From: Burkholderia multivorans ATCC BAA-247
GTDB taxonomy: Bacteria; Pseudomonadota; Gammaproteobacteria; Burkholderiales; Burkholderiaceae
Direction of reading: 5' to 3'
DNA: 64,000 nt
NCBI RefSeq assembly: GCF_000959525.1
Contig: NZ_CP009831.1
Coordinates: 124,001-188,000, forward strand
The translations under genes and the position numbers were made by a program. Within the stretch, counting starts at the first letter, position 1; the number at the start of each line of letters is the position of its first letter. Under the pieces are notes generated by a model. The model was not told the DNA's origin. It searched no databases and saw only the letters and a list, made by a program, of their open reading frames with translations. This document shows positions 36,260-46,760 of the stretch, piece by piece.

Positions 36260-37264
36260 TCAGATGCCGAGCTCGGCGCGCACCGCCTGCCAGTTGCTGC
36301 GCGTCATCAGCTTGCCGCTCGTCTGCGTATCGGCGGGCGGCATCTTGCCGTTGCGGATCCAGTCGACGAGGTTCTGCGTGCTTTCCTTGCCGTGATTCGT
36401 CGAGCTGACCGCGATCGTCCCGAAGAAGCCGGTCGGCTCCTTCTTCTGGAATTCCGCGAACGCCTCGCCCGCACCGTTGATGCCGACGCCGATCACGTCG
36501 GCCGCCGGAATGTGCAGCTGTTCGGTCGCGCGCACGGCGCCGAGCACGGTTTCCTCGTTCAGTGCGTAGATCACCCACTTCTTCACGTTCGGGTGACGCG
36601 CGAGCACCGGTGCCGCCGCGCTGAAGCCGCCTTCGTCGTCGGTCGTCTTCTGCGGCGCGTCGAAGATGTTCTCCTTGCGGAAGCCGTTCGCAAGCAGCGC
36701 CTGCGTCGCGCCGTCGGTGCGCAACTTCGCGGTCGGCAGTTCGTAGTTCGTGATGCGCAGCGCGCCGACTTCCTCCGGCTTCCAGCCGCGCCGCTTCATC
36801 TCGTCGGCGATCGCCTGGCCGACCTGGTTGCCGATCTTCGTCGCCGACATGCCGAGATGCGGCACGTTCGCGAGCGGCTTGCCGGTCGAATCGACGAGCT
36901 GGTCGTCGACGGTCACAAACTTCATGTTGTAGCGCTTCGCGCGCGCGGCGATCGCCGGCCCGAGCCGCACGTCGGGCGCGCAGATCACGAAGCCCTGCGC
37001 GCCTTGCGAGCCGAGGTTGTCGATCGCGGCCAGCACCTTTTCGCCGTCCGGCGTACCGATCTTCACGACCGAGAAATTCTCCTTCTGACCGAGCGCGGCC
37101 GCCGCGTTCTGTTCGTTGATGAACCAGGCCTGCTCGGGCATCTTGACGAGGAAGCCGATCTTCAGCGGCGCATCGGCGCGGGCCGTGCCCTGCATGCCGA
37201 GCGGCGCGATGCACAGCGCCGCCAGCAGCGCGCGCAACAGGGTTCTGCGATTCGTGCGAAACAT
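36260..37264 (-). CDS. araF: L-arabinose-binding periplasmic protein
   Basis: A 334-residue sugar-binding protein clearly related to E. coli AraF: G-F-L-V-K-x-P-E-x-x-W-F, the P-D-G-E-K segment, G-F-V-I-C-x-P-D and T-V-D-D-Q all match in order. Signal peptide with cleavage near A-R-A-D. The ATG at 37264 is chosen because AAGGAG lies 8 bases upstream; the ATG at 37312 lacks one. Confidence 0.93.
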   Translation of the reverse strand: MFRTNRRTLLRALLAALCIAPLGMQGTARADAPLKIGFLVKMPEQAWFINEQNAAAALGQKENFSVVKIGTPDGEKVLAAIDNLGSQGAQGFVICAPDVRLGPAIAARAKRYNMKFVTVDDQLVDSTGKPLANVPHLGMSATKIGNQVGQAIADEMKRRGWKPEEVGALRITNYELPTAKLRTDGATQALLANGFRKENIFDAPQKTTDDEGGFSAAAPVLARHPNVKKWVIYALNEETVLGAVRATEQLHIPAADVIGVGINGAGEAFAEFQKKEPTGFFGTIAVSSTNHGKESTQNLVDWIRNGKMPPADTQTSGKLMTRSNWQAVRAELGI

Positions 37265-37334
37265 GTCTTTGTCTCCTTGTATGACTCTGCGTGTGTGGTG
37301 GTTCTCGAACATGATGCGCGTGCGGCCGCCGCGC

Positions 37335-39216
<1,882 letters not shown>

Positions 39217-39247
39217 GGTTCGGATCCTGCGTCAGTCGAAACGGCTG

Positions 39248-40624
39248 TCAGCCGGAAAGCGGCCGCGATTCGCGCGCGAGCGCGTCGCCCGCGCGCTGCG
39301 GCGCACGCAGCGCCGCGCGCACCGCGAACGTGATCAGCACGGCGAACAGTAGCGTCGCCGCGAGAAAGTACAGGCCGGCAGCAAGACTGCCGGTCGCCTG
39401 CTTGATCAGGCCGATCCCGTACGGCCCGACGTAGCCGCCGAGATTCGCGAGCGAGTTGATCGCCGCGATGCCGACCGCCGCGCTCGTGCCCGTCAGGAAT
39501 TCGCCGGGCAGCGCCCACACGACGGCCTGGATCGAATAGAGCGAAAACGCGGTCAGGCAGATGAACAGGAACTGCAGCGCGGGCTGCTGCACCCACGCGC
39601 TGGCCGCCATCGTCAGCGCCGCCGCGGCCGACACGACGACGATGTGCGCATAGCGCTCGCGCGTCCGATCGGAATGGCGCGGCACGACGAGCAGCCCGAC
39701 CACGGCGAACAGGTACGGGACCGCCGACAGCAGCCCGGTCGCCGCATCGCCGGTGCCGAACGCCTTGATGATCGTCGGCAGCCACAGCGACAGCCCGTAG
39801 ATGCAGAGCGGGAACGGCAGGAACAGCGCGGCGAGCAGCAGCACGCGCCGGTCGCGCAGCGCCGCGAGCGGATTGCGATGCGCGTCGGGCCGGTAGGTGT
39901 CGCGGTCGGCCGCGAGCTCGCGCGCGATCCAGCGGCGCTGCGCGTCGTCGAGCCAGCGCGCGCGCTCCGGCGATTCGGGCAGCACGCGCAGCGTCGGCCA
40001 CACGAGCAGCACGGCCGGCAGCCCGCTCGCGACGAACAGCGTCTGCCAGTTCGACATGCCGAACAGGCCGTGCGTCGACAGCAGCCAGCCGGCGAGCGGG
40101 CCGGTCACGATGCCCGCGACCGGCTGCGCAAGCACGAGCAGTCCGATCACGCGCGCACGGTCGCGCATCGGAAACCACTGCGTCAGGAAATAGAGGATGC
40201 CCGGATACAGTCCGGCTTCGGCTGCGCCGAGCAGAAAGCGCAGCACGTAGAAGCTCGTGGGGCCGCGCACCAGCGCCATCGCCATCGTGATCACGCCCCA
40301 CGTCGCGAGAATCCGCGCGAACCACACGCGCGCACCGAAGCGGCCCAGCGCGAGGTTGCTCGGCACTTCGCACAGGAAGTAGCCGATGAAGAACAGGCCC
40401 GCGCCGAGCCCGTATGCCGCGTCGCTCAGCCCGACGGCCGCGTTCATGTGCAGCTTCGCGAAGCCGACGACCGTGCGGTCGACATATGCGACCACGTAGA
40501 TCAGCGCGAGAAACGGCACGAGCCTGCGCGTGAGCAGTCCCATCAGTTGCCGTTCGTCGACGGCTGCCGCCGGGCCGGACGGGGCCGCGGCCGATGCCGC
40601 GGACGTGTGCTGCGTCGTCGTCAT
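39248..40624 (-). CDS. MFS transporter, anion:cation symporter type
   Basis: A 458-residue ACS-family major facilitator with 12 membrane segments. Y-V-V-A-Y-V-D-R-T-V-V-G-F-A of helix 1 and G-A-A-E-A-G-L-Y-P-G of helix 4 are typical of sugar-acid and phthalate symporters. It probably imports a sugar acid such as L-arabonate, complementing the AraFGH sugar importer. The Met at 40624 is chosen over 40645. Confidence 0.85.
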   Translation of the reverse strand: MTTTQHTSAASAAAPSGPAAAVDERQLMGLLTRRLVPFLALIYVVAYVDRTVVGFAKLHMNAAVGLSDAAYGLGAGLFFIGYFLCEVPSNLALGRFGARVWFARILATWGVITMAMALVRGPTSFYVLRFLLGAAEAGLYPGILYFLTQWFPMRDRARVIGLLVLAQPVAGIVTGPLAGWLLSTHGLFGMSNWQTLFVASGLPAVLLVWPTLRVLPESPERARWLDDAQRRWIARELAADRDTYRPDAHRNPLAALRDRRVLLLAALFLPFPLCIYGLSLWLPTIIKAFGTGDAATGLLSAVPYLFAVVGLLVVPRHSDRTRERYAHIVVVSAAAALTMAASAWVQQPALQFLFICLTAFSLYSIQAVVWALPGEFLTGTSAAVGIAAINSLANLGGYVGPYGIGLIKQATGSLAAGLYFLAATLLFAVLITFAVRAALRAPQRAGDALARESRPLSG

Positions 40625-40711
40625 CCTGTCTCCATCGATGTGCATGCCGGCGTTGTCGCCGGTCTGTGTCGTTTCGCGTCGTGCCGCCTCGCGTCGCCTC
40701 GTGCCATGCGT

Positions 40712-42463
40712 TCAGTGCGAGTGGCTCGGCACCTCCGCACCGCGCGTGCCGACCAGGAAGTCCAGGTCGCAGCCTTCGTCGGCCTGCAGCACGTGATCGA
40801 GATACAGCCGCGCATAGCCGCCCTTGCCCGCCTGCCCGGCGACGCCCGGCGCGGCCGCCGGATCGACGTCGGAGAGCCGGCGCTGCAGTTCGTCGTCCGG
40901 AATGTCGAGATGCAGCGTGCCGGCCTCGCAATCCAGTTCGATCCAGTCGCCGTTGCGCACCGCCGCGAGCGGGCCGCCCGCGGCCGCCTCCGGCGCGACG
41001 TGCAGCACGACCGTACCGTATGCGGTACCGCTCATCCGCGCGTCGGAGATCCGCACCATGTCCTTCACGCCCTGCCGCAGCAGCTTCGGCGGCAGGCCCA
41101 TGTTGCCGACCTCGGCCATCCCCGGATAACCGCGCGGCCCGCAGTTCTTCAGCACGAGCACCGAGTTCGCGTCGACGTCGAGCGCTTCGTCGTTGATCGT
41201 CGCCTTGTAGTGATCGAAGTTCTCGAACACGACCGCGCGGCCGCGATGCTTGAGCAGCTCGGGGCTCGCCGCGGACGGCTTCAGCACCGCGCCGCGCGGC
41301 GCCAGATTGCCGCGCAGGATGCGGATCCCGCCGTCCGCGATCAGCGGACGGTCGAGCGGGCGGATTACTTCGTCGTCGTAGTTCGGCGCGTCGCGCACGT
41401 TGTCCCAGAGCGTCTTGCCGTTGACCGTCAGCGCATCCGGATGCGGCAGCAGGCCGCCTTCGCCGAGCCGGCGCAGCACGGCCGGCAGGCCGCCCGCGTA
41501 ATAGAACTCCTCCATCAGGAAGCGTCCGGACGGCATCAGATCGACGATCGTCGGCGTGTCGCGGCCGATGCGCATCCAGTCCTCCAGTTCGAGCGGCACG
41601 CCGATGCGGCCGGCGATCGCCTTCAGATGGATCACCGCGTTCGTCGACCCGCCGATCGCCGCGTTCACGCGGATCGCGTTCTCGAACGCCGCACGCGTGA
41701 GCACCTTCGACAGCACGAGCCCTTCGAGCGCCATCTCGACGATGCGGATGCCCGACATGTGCGCGAGCACGTAGCGGCGCGAATCGACGGCCGGGATCGC
41801 CGCGTTGTGCGGCAGTGCGACGCCGAGCGCTTCGGCCATGCACGCCATCGTCGACGCGGTCCCCATCGTGTTGCAGGTGCCGGCCGAGCGCGACATCCCG
41901 GCTTCGGCCGACAGGAAATGATGCAGATCGATCTCGCCGGCCTTCAGCGCTTCGTGCAGCTGCCACACCGCCGTGCCGGAGCCGATGTTCTTGCCTTCCA
42001 GCTTGCCGTTCAGCATCGGGCCGCCCGATACGACGATCGCCGGCACGTCGCAGCTCGCGGCGCCCATCAGCAGCGCGGGCGTCGTCTTGTCGCAGCCGGC
42101 GAGCAGCACGACCGCGTCGATCGGGTTGCCGCGGATCGCCTCTTCGACGTCCATCGATGCAAGATTGCGCGTGAGCATCGCGGACGGACGCAGGTTCGAT
42201 TCGCCGTTCGAGAACACCGGGAACTCGACCGGGAACCCGCCCGCCTCGAAAATCCCGCGCTTCACATGCTCGGCGAGCTTGCGAAAATGCGCGTTGCACG
42301 GCGTCAGTTCGGACCACGTATTGCAGATGCCGATGATCGGCCGGCCGTCGAATTCGTGATCGGGAATGCCCTGATTCTTCATCCAGCTCCGGTACATGAA
42401 GCCGTTCTTGTCGTTGGTGCCGAACCATTGAGCGGAGCGCAGCCTGGGTTTCGTTGCCGACAT
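40712..42463 (-). CDS. L-arabonate dehydratase (IlvD/Edd family)
   Basis: A 583-residue iron-sulfur dehydratase. Cluster cysteines are in C-N-T-W-S-E-L-T-P-C-N, A-G-C-D-K-T-T-P-A and G-T-C-N-T-M-G-T-A-S-T. It is in the sugar-acid branch of IlvD/Edd and is expected to make 2-keto-3-deoxy-L-arabonate. ATG 42463 follows ACAGGA with good spacing; a TTG at 42469 is also possible. First gene of the eight-gene arabinose operon. Confidence 0.91.
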   Translation of the reverse strand: MSATKPRLRSAQWFGTNDKNGFMYRSWMKNQGIPDHEFDGRPIIGICNTWSELTPCNAHFRKLAEHVKRGIFEAGGFPVEFPVFSNGESNLRPSAMLTRNLASMDVEEAIRGNPIDAVVLLAGCDKTTPALLMGAASCDVPAIVVSGGPMLNGKLEGKNIGSGTAVWQLHEALKAGEIDLHHFLSAEAGMSRSAGTCNTMGTASTMACMAEALGVALPHNAAIPAVDSRRYVLAHMSGIRIVEMALEGLVLSKVLTRAAFENAIRVNAAIGGSTNAVIHLKAIAGRIGVPLELEDWMRIGRDTPTIVDLMPSGRFLMEEFYYAGGLPAVLRRLGEGGLLPHPDALTVNGKTLWDNVRDAPNYDDEVIRPLDRPLIADGGIRILRGNLAPRGAVLKPSAASPELLKHRGRAVVFENFDHYKATINDEALDVDANSVLVLKNCGPRGYPGMAEVGNMGLPPKLLRQGVKDMVRISDARMSGTAYGTVVLHVAPEAAAGGPLAAVRNGDWIELDCEAGTLHLDIPDDELQRRLSDVDPAAAPGVAGQAGKGGYARLYLDHVLQADEGCDLDFLVGTRGAEVPSHSH

Positions 42464-42544
42464 CGTCAATCCTGTGGAGGCGAGATACCGGCGCAGTCTA
42501 GGGAGAATTTTGATAACCTACCAATGACGTTTTCGCCGTTTCCC

Positions 42545-42566
42545 ATATCGAATCAGACATTGATAT
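42545..42566. promoter_or_regulatory. ATATC-N12-GATAT inverted repeat, possible LysR site
   Basis: An inverted repeat ending 12 bp before the lysR start in the divergent space with the arabonate dehydratase gene. A short element for LysR binding and autoregulation is plausible; no experimental match is known to me. Confidence 0.4.
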
Positions 42567-42577
42567 AAACCCGTACG

Positions 42578-43528
42578 ATGCCCGACGCCAGTCCGTGGGG
42601 AAACCGTTCCCGCCTGAAGACCCGCCAGTTGCTGCTCGTCGTCGCGCTTGCCGACGAGGGCAGCATTCACCGCGCGGCCGCCGCGCTGAACATGACGCAG
42701 CCCGCTGCGTCGAAGCTGCTGCGCGAGCTGGAGGAGTCGATCGGCGCGGTGCTGTTCGAGCGGCTGCCGCGCGGAATGCGGCCGACGCTGTACGGCGACG
42801 CGCTGATCCGCCACGCGCGCGCCGCGCTCGGCAGCCTCGATCAGGCGAGGGAGGAGCTGGCCGCGCTGAAGTCCGGGCATCTCGGTCACGTTGCGGTGGG
42901 CGCGATCACGTCGCCGGGGCTGCGGATCGTGCCGGCCGCCGTCGCCGACGTGAAGGCGTCGCACGCGAACATCCGCATCTCCGTCGAAATCGACACGAGC
43001 CTCGCGCTGCTCGAACATCTCGCACAGGAAAAGCTCGACATCGTGCTCGGCCGGCTGTCCGCCGAGCACGACAAGCTGCATCTGCGCTACGAGCCGTTGA
43101 CCGGCGAGCCGGTTGCGGCCGTCGTCCGCACGGGCCATCCGCTGCTCGCCGATGCGCCGCTCGCGCTCGCCGACGTGCAGCGCGCCGCGTGGATCGTCCC
43201 GCCGGCCGGCAGCGTGCTGCGCCATCGCTTCGAACTCGTGTTCCAGCGCGCGAGCCTCGCGCCGCCGGCGAACGTCGTCGAGACGGCCGCGCTGCTGTTC
43301 ATCACGCAGCTGCTCGAACAGAGCGACATGATTGCGGTCGTTGCCGAGGACGTGGCGCACTACTACGCGCGCCACGGAATCGTCAGCGTGCTGCCGCTGG
43401 AGATGGATTGCCGGATGGACGACTTCGGGATCATCACGCGCACGGATCGGCTGCCGTCGCCGGCGGTGGAGGTGATGACCGATGCGATTCGGGCGGCGGC
43501 AAGGACGGTTTACGGAGTGGGGGTGTAG
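42578..43528 (+). CDS. LysR-family regulator of the arabinose operon (GbpR-like)
   Basis: A 316-residue LysR regulator with the helix-turn-helix at about 30-50 (I-H-R-A-A-A-A-L-N-M-T-Q-P-A-A-S-K-L) and a full effector domain. It resembles GbpR, which controls the sugar-binding protein of the Agrobacterium/Azospirillum arabinose-galactose system. Divergence from the arabinose operon supports this role. Confidence 0.87.
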   Translation: MPDASPWGNRSRLKTRQLLLVVALADEGSIHRAAAALNMTQPAASKLLRELEESIGAVLFERLPRGMRPTLYGDALIRHARAALGSLDQAREELAALKSGHLGHVAVGAITSPGLRIVPAAVADVKASHANIRISVEIDTSLALLEHLAQEKLDIVLGRLSAEHDKLHLRYEPLTGEPVAAVVRTGHPLLADAPLALADVQRAAWIVPPAGSVLRHRFELVFQRASLAPPANVVETAALLFITQLLEQSDMIAVVAEDVAHYYARHGIVSVLPLEMDCRMDDFGIITRTDRLPSPAVEVMTDAIRAAARTVYGVGV

Positions 43529-43534
43529 GAAGGC

Positions 43535-43560
43535 TGCCGGCGCATCCTGGTGCGCCGGCA
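43535..43560. terminator. Hairpin between lysR and bcpB (convergent)
   Basis: A perfect 10-bp stem (TGCCGGCGCA / TGCGCCGGCA) with a 6-base loop, 7 bases after the lysR stop and 6 before the bcpB stop. It probably terminates both units. Confidence 0.6.
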
Positions 43561-43566
43561 CTCTCG

Positions 43567-45306
43567 TCAAAACTGTGCCGAGGCCTGGAAAGCGATCGTC
43601 ACGCGCGCCGTCGGGAAACCGGACGGCTTGTAGAGCGGCGTGCCGGCAAACAGGTCGTAGCCGTAGGCGCCGAAACGCGTGGCGACGCTGCCCTTCATGC
43701 CGATCACCGCGCCTGCCAGTTGTGTGCCGACCAGCACGACCGGCTGCGGGCCCCACACTCGGCCATAGTCGAGCCCCCCGTAGATCGCCATTCCCGTCTG
43801 CCCGATCGGTGCCTGAAGCTCGTTGCGCCAGTAGAAACCGCGAGAAGCCGCCAGCATCGTCTCGCCGTCGAAGCCGCGTACCGTGTAACGGCTGCCGATC
43901 GTCAGGTCGTCGATGTAGTAGAGCGTGTTGCCGGTGTACTGGCCGTGGAATGTCGTGACGTAGCGAAGCGGCTGCTGCGCGATCGCGAACGGCACCGACA
44001 GGTTCGCATCGAGCACGGCCATCTTGTAGCGGTAGGTCGGGCCGCCATCGGCTGCCAGCATGTCGTCCTGCGCGCCGAATGCGCCGATGCCCTGCCGGTA
44101 CGCGAGCGTGCCGTCGAACTGCGCGTTGCCGAAGTAGTGGCGATCGGTCAGGCCGAACTCCACGAACGTGTTGTTGCGGCGCTGTTGCGGGATCTCGGTG
44201 TCTTCGATGAAGCTTTGCCCGAAGCGGCGCGACAGCCGGAACTGTGCACCGAACACGTCGTTCTGGCTACGCGACAGCACGCGGTTCAGCTTGAAGTCGA
44301 CCGTCTTCGAATTGCCGCTCGCGATGAACGTCTGGTTCACGCCGGCGATCTGCTGGTAGTACGTGTTCGTGTAGGCCGAAAGCGTCGCCGTCCAGTAGCC
44401 CCACGGGATCGAGTAGAAGCCGTTCCAGCCGTGCGAGCCGAGGCGCTTGTCGCCTAGTTCGAGATCCTGACTCACGCCGACGTTGAAGATGTCGTTCAAG
44501 CCGAGCGGGTTGTCGATGCCGAGCGACAGGTTGCCCTGCAGCTTGCCGGTCGCGCGTGTGCCGGAGTTGTCTACGGATGCAACGACCGACCACGGCTTGC
44601 CGCGCTTCACGTCGAGCACGACGTCGCTTTCGCCGGGCACGTCGGCCGGAATGATCTGCATCGACACGTCCTGGCTAGATACGCGCTTCATTTGTTCGAG
44701 GCCTTGTTCGAGATCGCGCAGGTTCAGCAGGTCGCCGTCGCGGGTCGGAAAGGCGGTTTTCCAGGTGCCGCGGAGCTTGTCGTCGGCGAAGCGCACGTGG
44801 CGGACCACGCCGGGAATCAAAGAAAACTTGAGGGTGCCGGTCGACAGATCCTGTTCGGGCAGCAGCACGCGCGTCGTGACGTATCCGCGCGCCAGGATCG
44901 CTTGCGACAAGCCCTTGACTAGCATGTCGAGCCCCTGTTTGCCGATGCACTGGCCAGTGTAGTGCTCGAGCCATTCGCGCGCGAAGGCGAAGCGGTCCAT
45001 CGGCAATGTCGACGCGCCTTGCGATTTCAGGGAAGCAGGCAGCGCATCGGGTACGTCGAGGGCGAAACGGTCAATGCGAAAGCACGGTGTTTCGGACGGC
45101 AGCGCTGGATACCCTGAGCTGGCCGTCACGTTCGATCGTACCCCGGGCGCGGAGACGGCTCGCTCGCGCTCACGTGCCTCTTCTTGCTGTCGGGATTGCT
45201 GGTCGTTGCCCGGAACGGTCAGGCGCGGCGCTTCCTGCGCTGACACACTGGTCGCGATAAACAGCAGTGCTGCCGCAGCAGAATTCCCCCGGCGAATAGT
45301 TTTCAT
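43567..45306 (-). CDS. bcpB: TpsB outer-membrane transporter of the CDI system
   Basis: A 579-residue two-partner secretion transporter (ShlB/FhaC/HecB family). Signal peptide to about A-S-A-Q, a Gln/Glu/Arg-rich early stretch, POTRA-like sequence at about 70-225, then a 16-strand beta-barrel ending in Phe. The V-R-G-F motif of the plug loop (Y-T-V-R-G-F-D-G-E) is visible. It exports and displays BcpA. It lies downstream of bcpA and two small genes, the bcpA-I-O-B order known in Burkholderia, rather than the cdiBAI order of E. coli. Confidence 0.93.
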   Translation of the reverse strand: MKTIRRGNSAAAALLFIATSVSAQEAPRLTVPGNDQQSRQQEEARERERAVSAPGVRSNVTASSGYPALPSETPCFRIDRFALDVPDALPASLKSQGASTLPMDRFAFAREWLEHYTGQCIGKQGLDMLVKGLSQAILARGYVTTRVLLPEQDLSTGTLKFSLIPGVVRHVRFADDKLRGTWKTAFPTRDGDLLNLRDLEQGLEQMKRVSSQDVSMQIIPADVPGESDVVLDVKRGKPWSVVASVDNSGTRATGKLQGNLSLGIDNPLGLNDIFNVGVSQDLELGDKRLGSHGWNGFYSIPWGYWTATLSAYTNTYYQQIAGVNQTFIASGNSKTVDFKLNRVLSRSQNDVFGAQFRLSRRFGQSFIEDTEIPQQRRNNTFVEFGLTDRHYFGNAQFDGTLAYRQGIGAFGAQDDMLAADGGPTYRYKMAVLDANLSVPFAIAQQPLRYVTTFHGQYTGNTLYYIDDLTIGSRYTVRGFDGETMLAASRGFYWRNELQAPIGQTGMAIYGGLDYGRVWGPQPVVLVGTQLAGAVIGMKGSVATRFGAYGYDLFAGTPLYKPSGFPTARVTIAFQASAQF

Positions 45307-45456
45307 ATGTTTTTCTAGATATGCGATCGTGTACTAGGGCTGAAACGTACCTGCTATCAACGCATCACTTCCAATCGATTTGCGTGCAATCTTCATCCCG
45401 GCCCGACCCGATTGATATACACAACAACATCGCGCAAATGCCGATTGAATAGGATT

Positions 45457-45720
45457 TCACAACGGCATCACGAACCATTTTTTCGCACAAAAGCCACCGT
45501 TGCGAAAACGCAAAAAAACAAGCCCCAACAGAACACCATTCACTAAAACGAATCTCGTATCGTTGCTCGCCCACAAGAAACCGCCACCATAAAAATAGGC
45601 CACAAAAATCATTACGAATGCCTTTATGGAGACAAAGCACAGAAACGACAGCAAGAAAGCAGCCAAATATAAAGCAATCAATCTAAGTATTTCTTCATTT
45701 CCCAATCCGAGATTTGGCAT
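45457..45720 (-). CDS. Small membrane protein in the CDI locus (BcpO position)
   Basis: An 87-residue protein, not recognised by family. It is strongly hydrophobic, with two or three membrane segments (about 12-45, 55-70). It occupies the place of bcpO, but there is no lipobox, while BcpO of characterised Burkholderia loci is described as a lipoprotein. It may instead be a second or relic immunity protein. The sequence is much richer in A/T than the flanking genes. A 91-residue frame at 45365-45640 overlaps it and is less likely. Confidence 0.5.
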   Translation of the reverse strand: MPNLGLGNEEILRLIALYLAAFLLSFLCFVSIKAFVMIFVAYFYGGGFLWASNDTRFVLVNGVLLGLVFLRFRNGGFCAKKWFVMPL

Positions 45721-45875
45721 CGTTTATCGCTTTCGTGCCGCTTTCAGCACTGGCAACACCGCCGACAGGAGCGAGATTGTAGGGATAAAAATCTCAGCTA
45801 CTAATCGACCATACTCAAGTCGAAGGCGCGAAGTTTGCATAAACACGGAGCCCGGTATGCGCCGGGACCGCCGTT

Positions 45876-46157
45876 TTAGCTTTTACTCTCAGACTTGAAC
45901 CACGGGCCGAATTTCGATGGATCATCGCTCAACATCCCGGCCTTACGCAACGGCTTCGGAAAAAATCGAATGTGTAAAACGAGAAAAACAATAAAGAATG
46001 GAAGGCCTATAGAAAATGCAGAGACGCCATCGCTCAGCCCCATCAGTTTCCGACAAATACCAATCAAAACGACCGTATAGCATCCTGTACTAAAAATCGA
46101 AACCAAGCAAACCATGAGCCATATTTGAGCTGTCGCATAGAGCCGCCGCCAATTCAT
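45876..46157 (-). CDS. bcpI: Candidate CDI immunity protein (integral membrane)
   Basis: A 93-residue protein with two membrane segments (about 10-35 and 45-68) and a charged C-terminal tail rich in Lys/Ser. Its ATG overlaps the bcpA stop (ATGA, 4-bp overlap), so it is translationally coupled to the toxin, as expected for immunity. It is not recognised by sequence. A membrane location suggests the partner toxin acts at the inner membrane, as for E. coli EC93 CdiI. The G-C after S-T could look like a lipobox, but the hydrophobic stretch continues past it. Confidence 0.7.
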   Translation of the reverse strand: MNWRRLYATAQIWLMVCLVSIFSTGCYTVVLIGICRKLMGLSDGVSAFSIGLPFFIVFLVLHIRFFPKPLRKAGMLSDDPSKFGPWFKSESKS

Positions 46158-46760
46158 TTCTGCTCTCCTGCGCGGTGAACATCATTGATGACCGTTGCTC
46201 CCTTCGAACCAACACCAAACAGCAAAATGCCCTGCGTCGTGCCGTATGGTGCCGCTTGGTTAATGAATGGAATCAAGGTATTGTTATTGATACGCGGTAC
46301 GGTCACATCAAACATGGATCCCGGACGATTCAGACCATCAGCATTACCCATCTTGAGCGGGACTGGCGCTTTCAGCGCCGCAATCGCAGCTACCAAATTC
46401 AACCCGTCATATACAACATTCCCCCAACCAGCGGGCAATGCCTCATTAAACCCATACCGCGCAGGATTCACACCAGGTGAACTAGTTCCGTTGTAACGGT
46501 TGTAAAGACCATCCGCACCTTCTGCCATATCACCCAATCCAAAAACGATTATTCCTCCACCGCCGAGAGTACAACCGAGACCGCTTGCACAAAGTCCCGC
46601 GCCCGTCTTTACCGTCAGACCACCAACAACGACCTTAGCGGTATCCTTCGCGACTCCAACCGGATCGTTCCTCAACGCATCGCCAACCTTCTGCATCGGT
46701 GTGTAATCGAACAAACCCGCTTCCTTTTGCCGATTTACCCAATCCAGCTCCGGACCCAGC
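46154..46760 (-). other. Variable C-terminal toxin region of bcpA
   Basis: The codons after the pretoxin N-R-Q-L-H segment (about 46930) become gradually A/T-richer and the protein loses similarity to the common CdiA body. The final part has two hydrophobic stretches (G-L-T-V-K-T-G-A-G-L-C-A-S-G-L and N-V-V-Y-D-G-L-N-L-V-A-A-I-A-A-L) and no nuclease motif that I recognise. A pore-forming or membrane-active toxin is inferred. Confidence 0.55.

Noticed and set aside
45365-45640. 91-residue alternative gene in the CDI locus
   Set aside because: Overlaps 45457-45720 in another frame, starts inside it, and has a less regular membrane pattern; kept only as an alternative.
45851-45866. Hairpin after the immunity gene as a terminator
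   Set aside because: Stem is only 5 bp and lacks a T-run.
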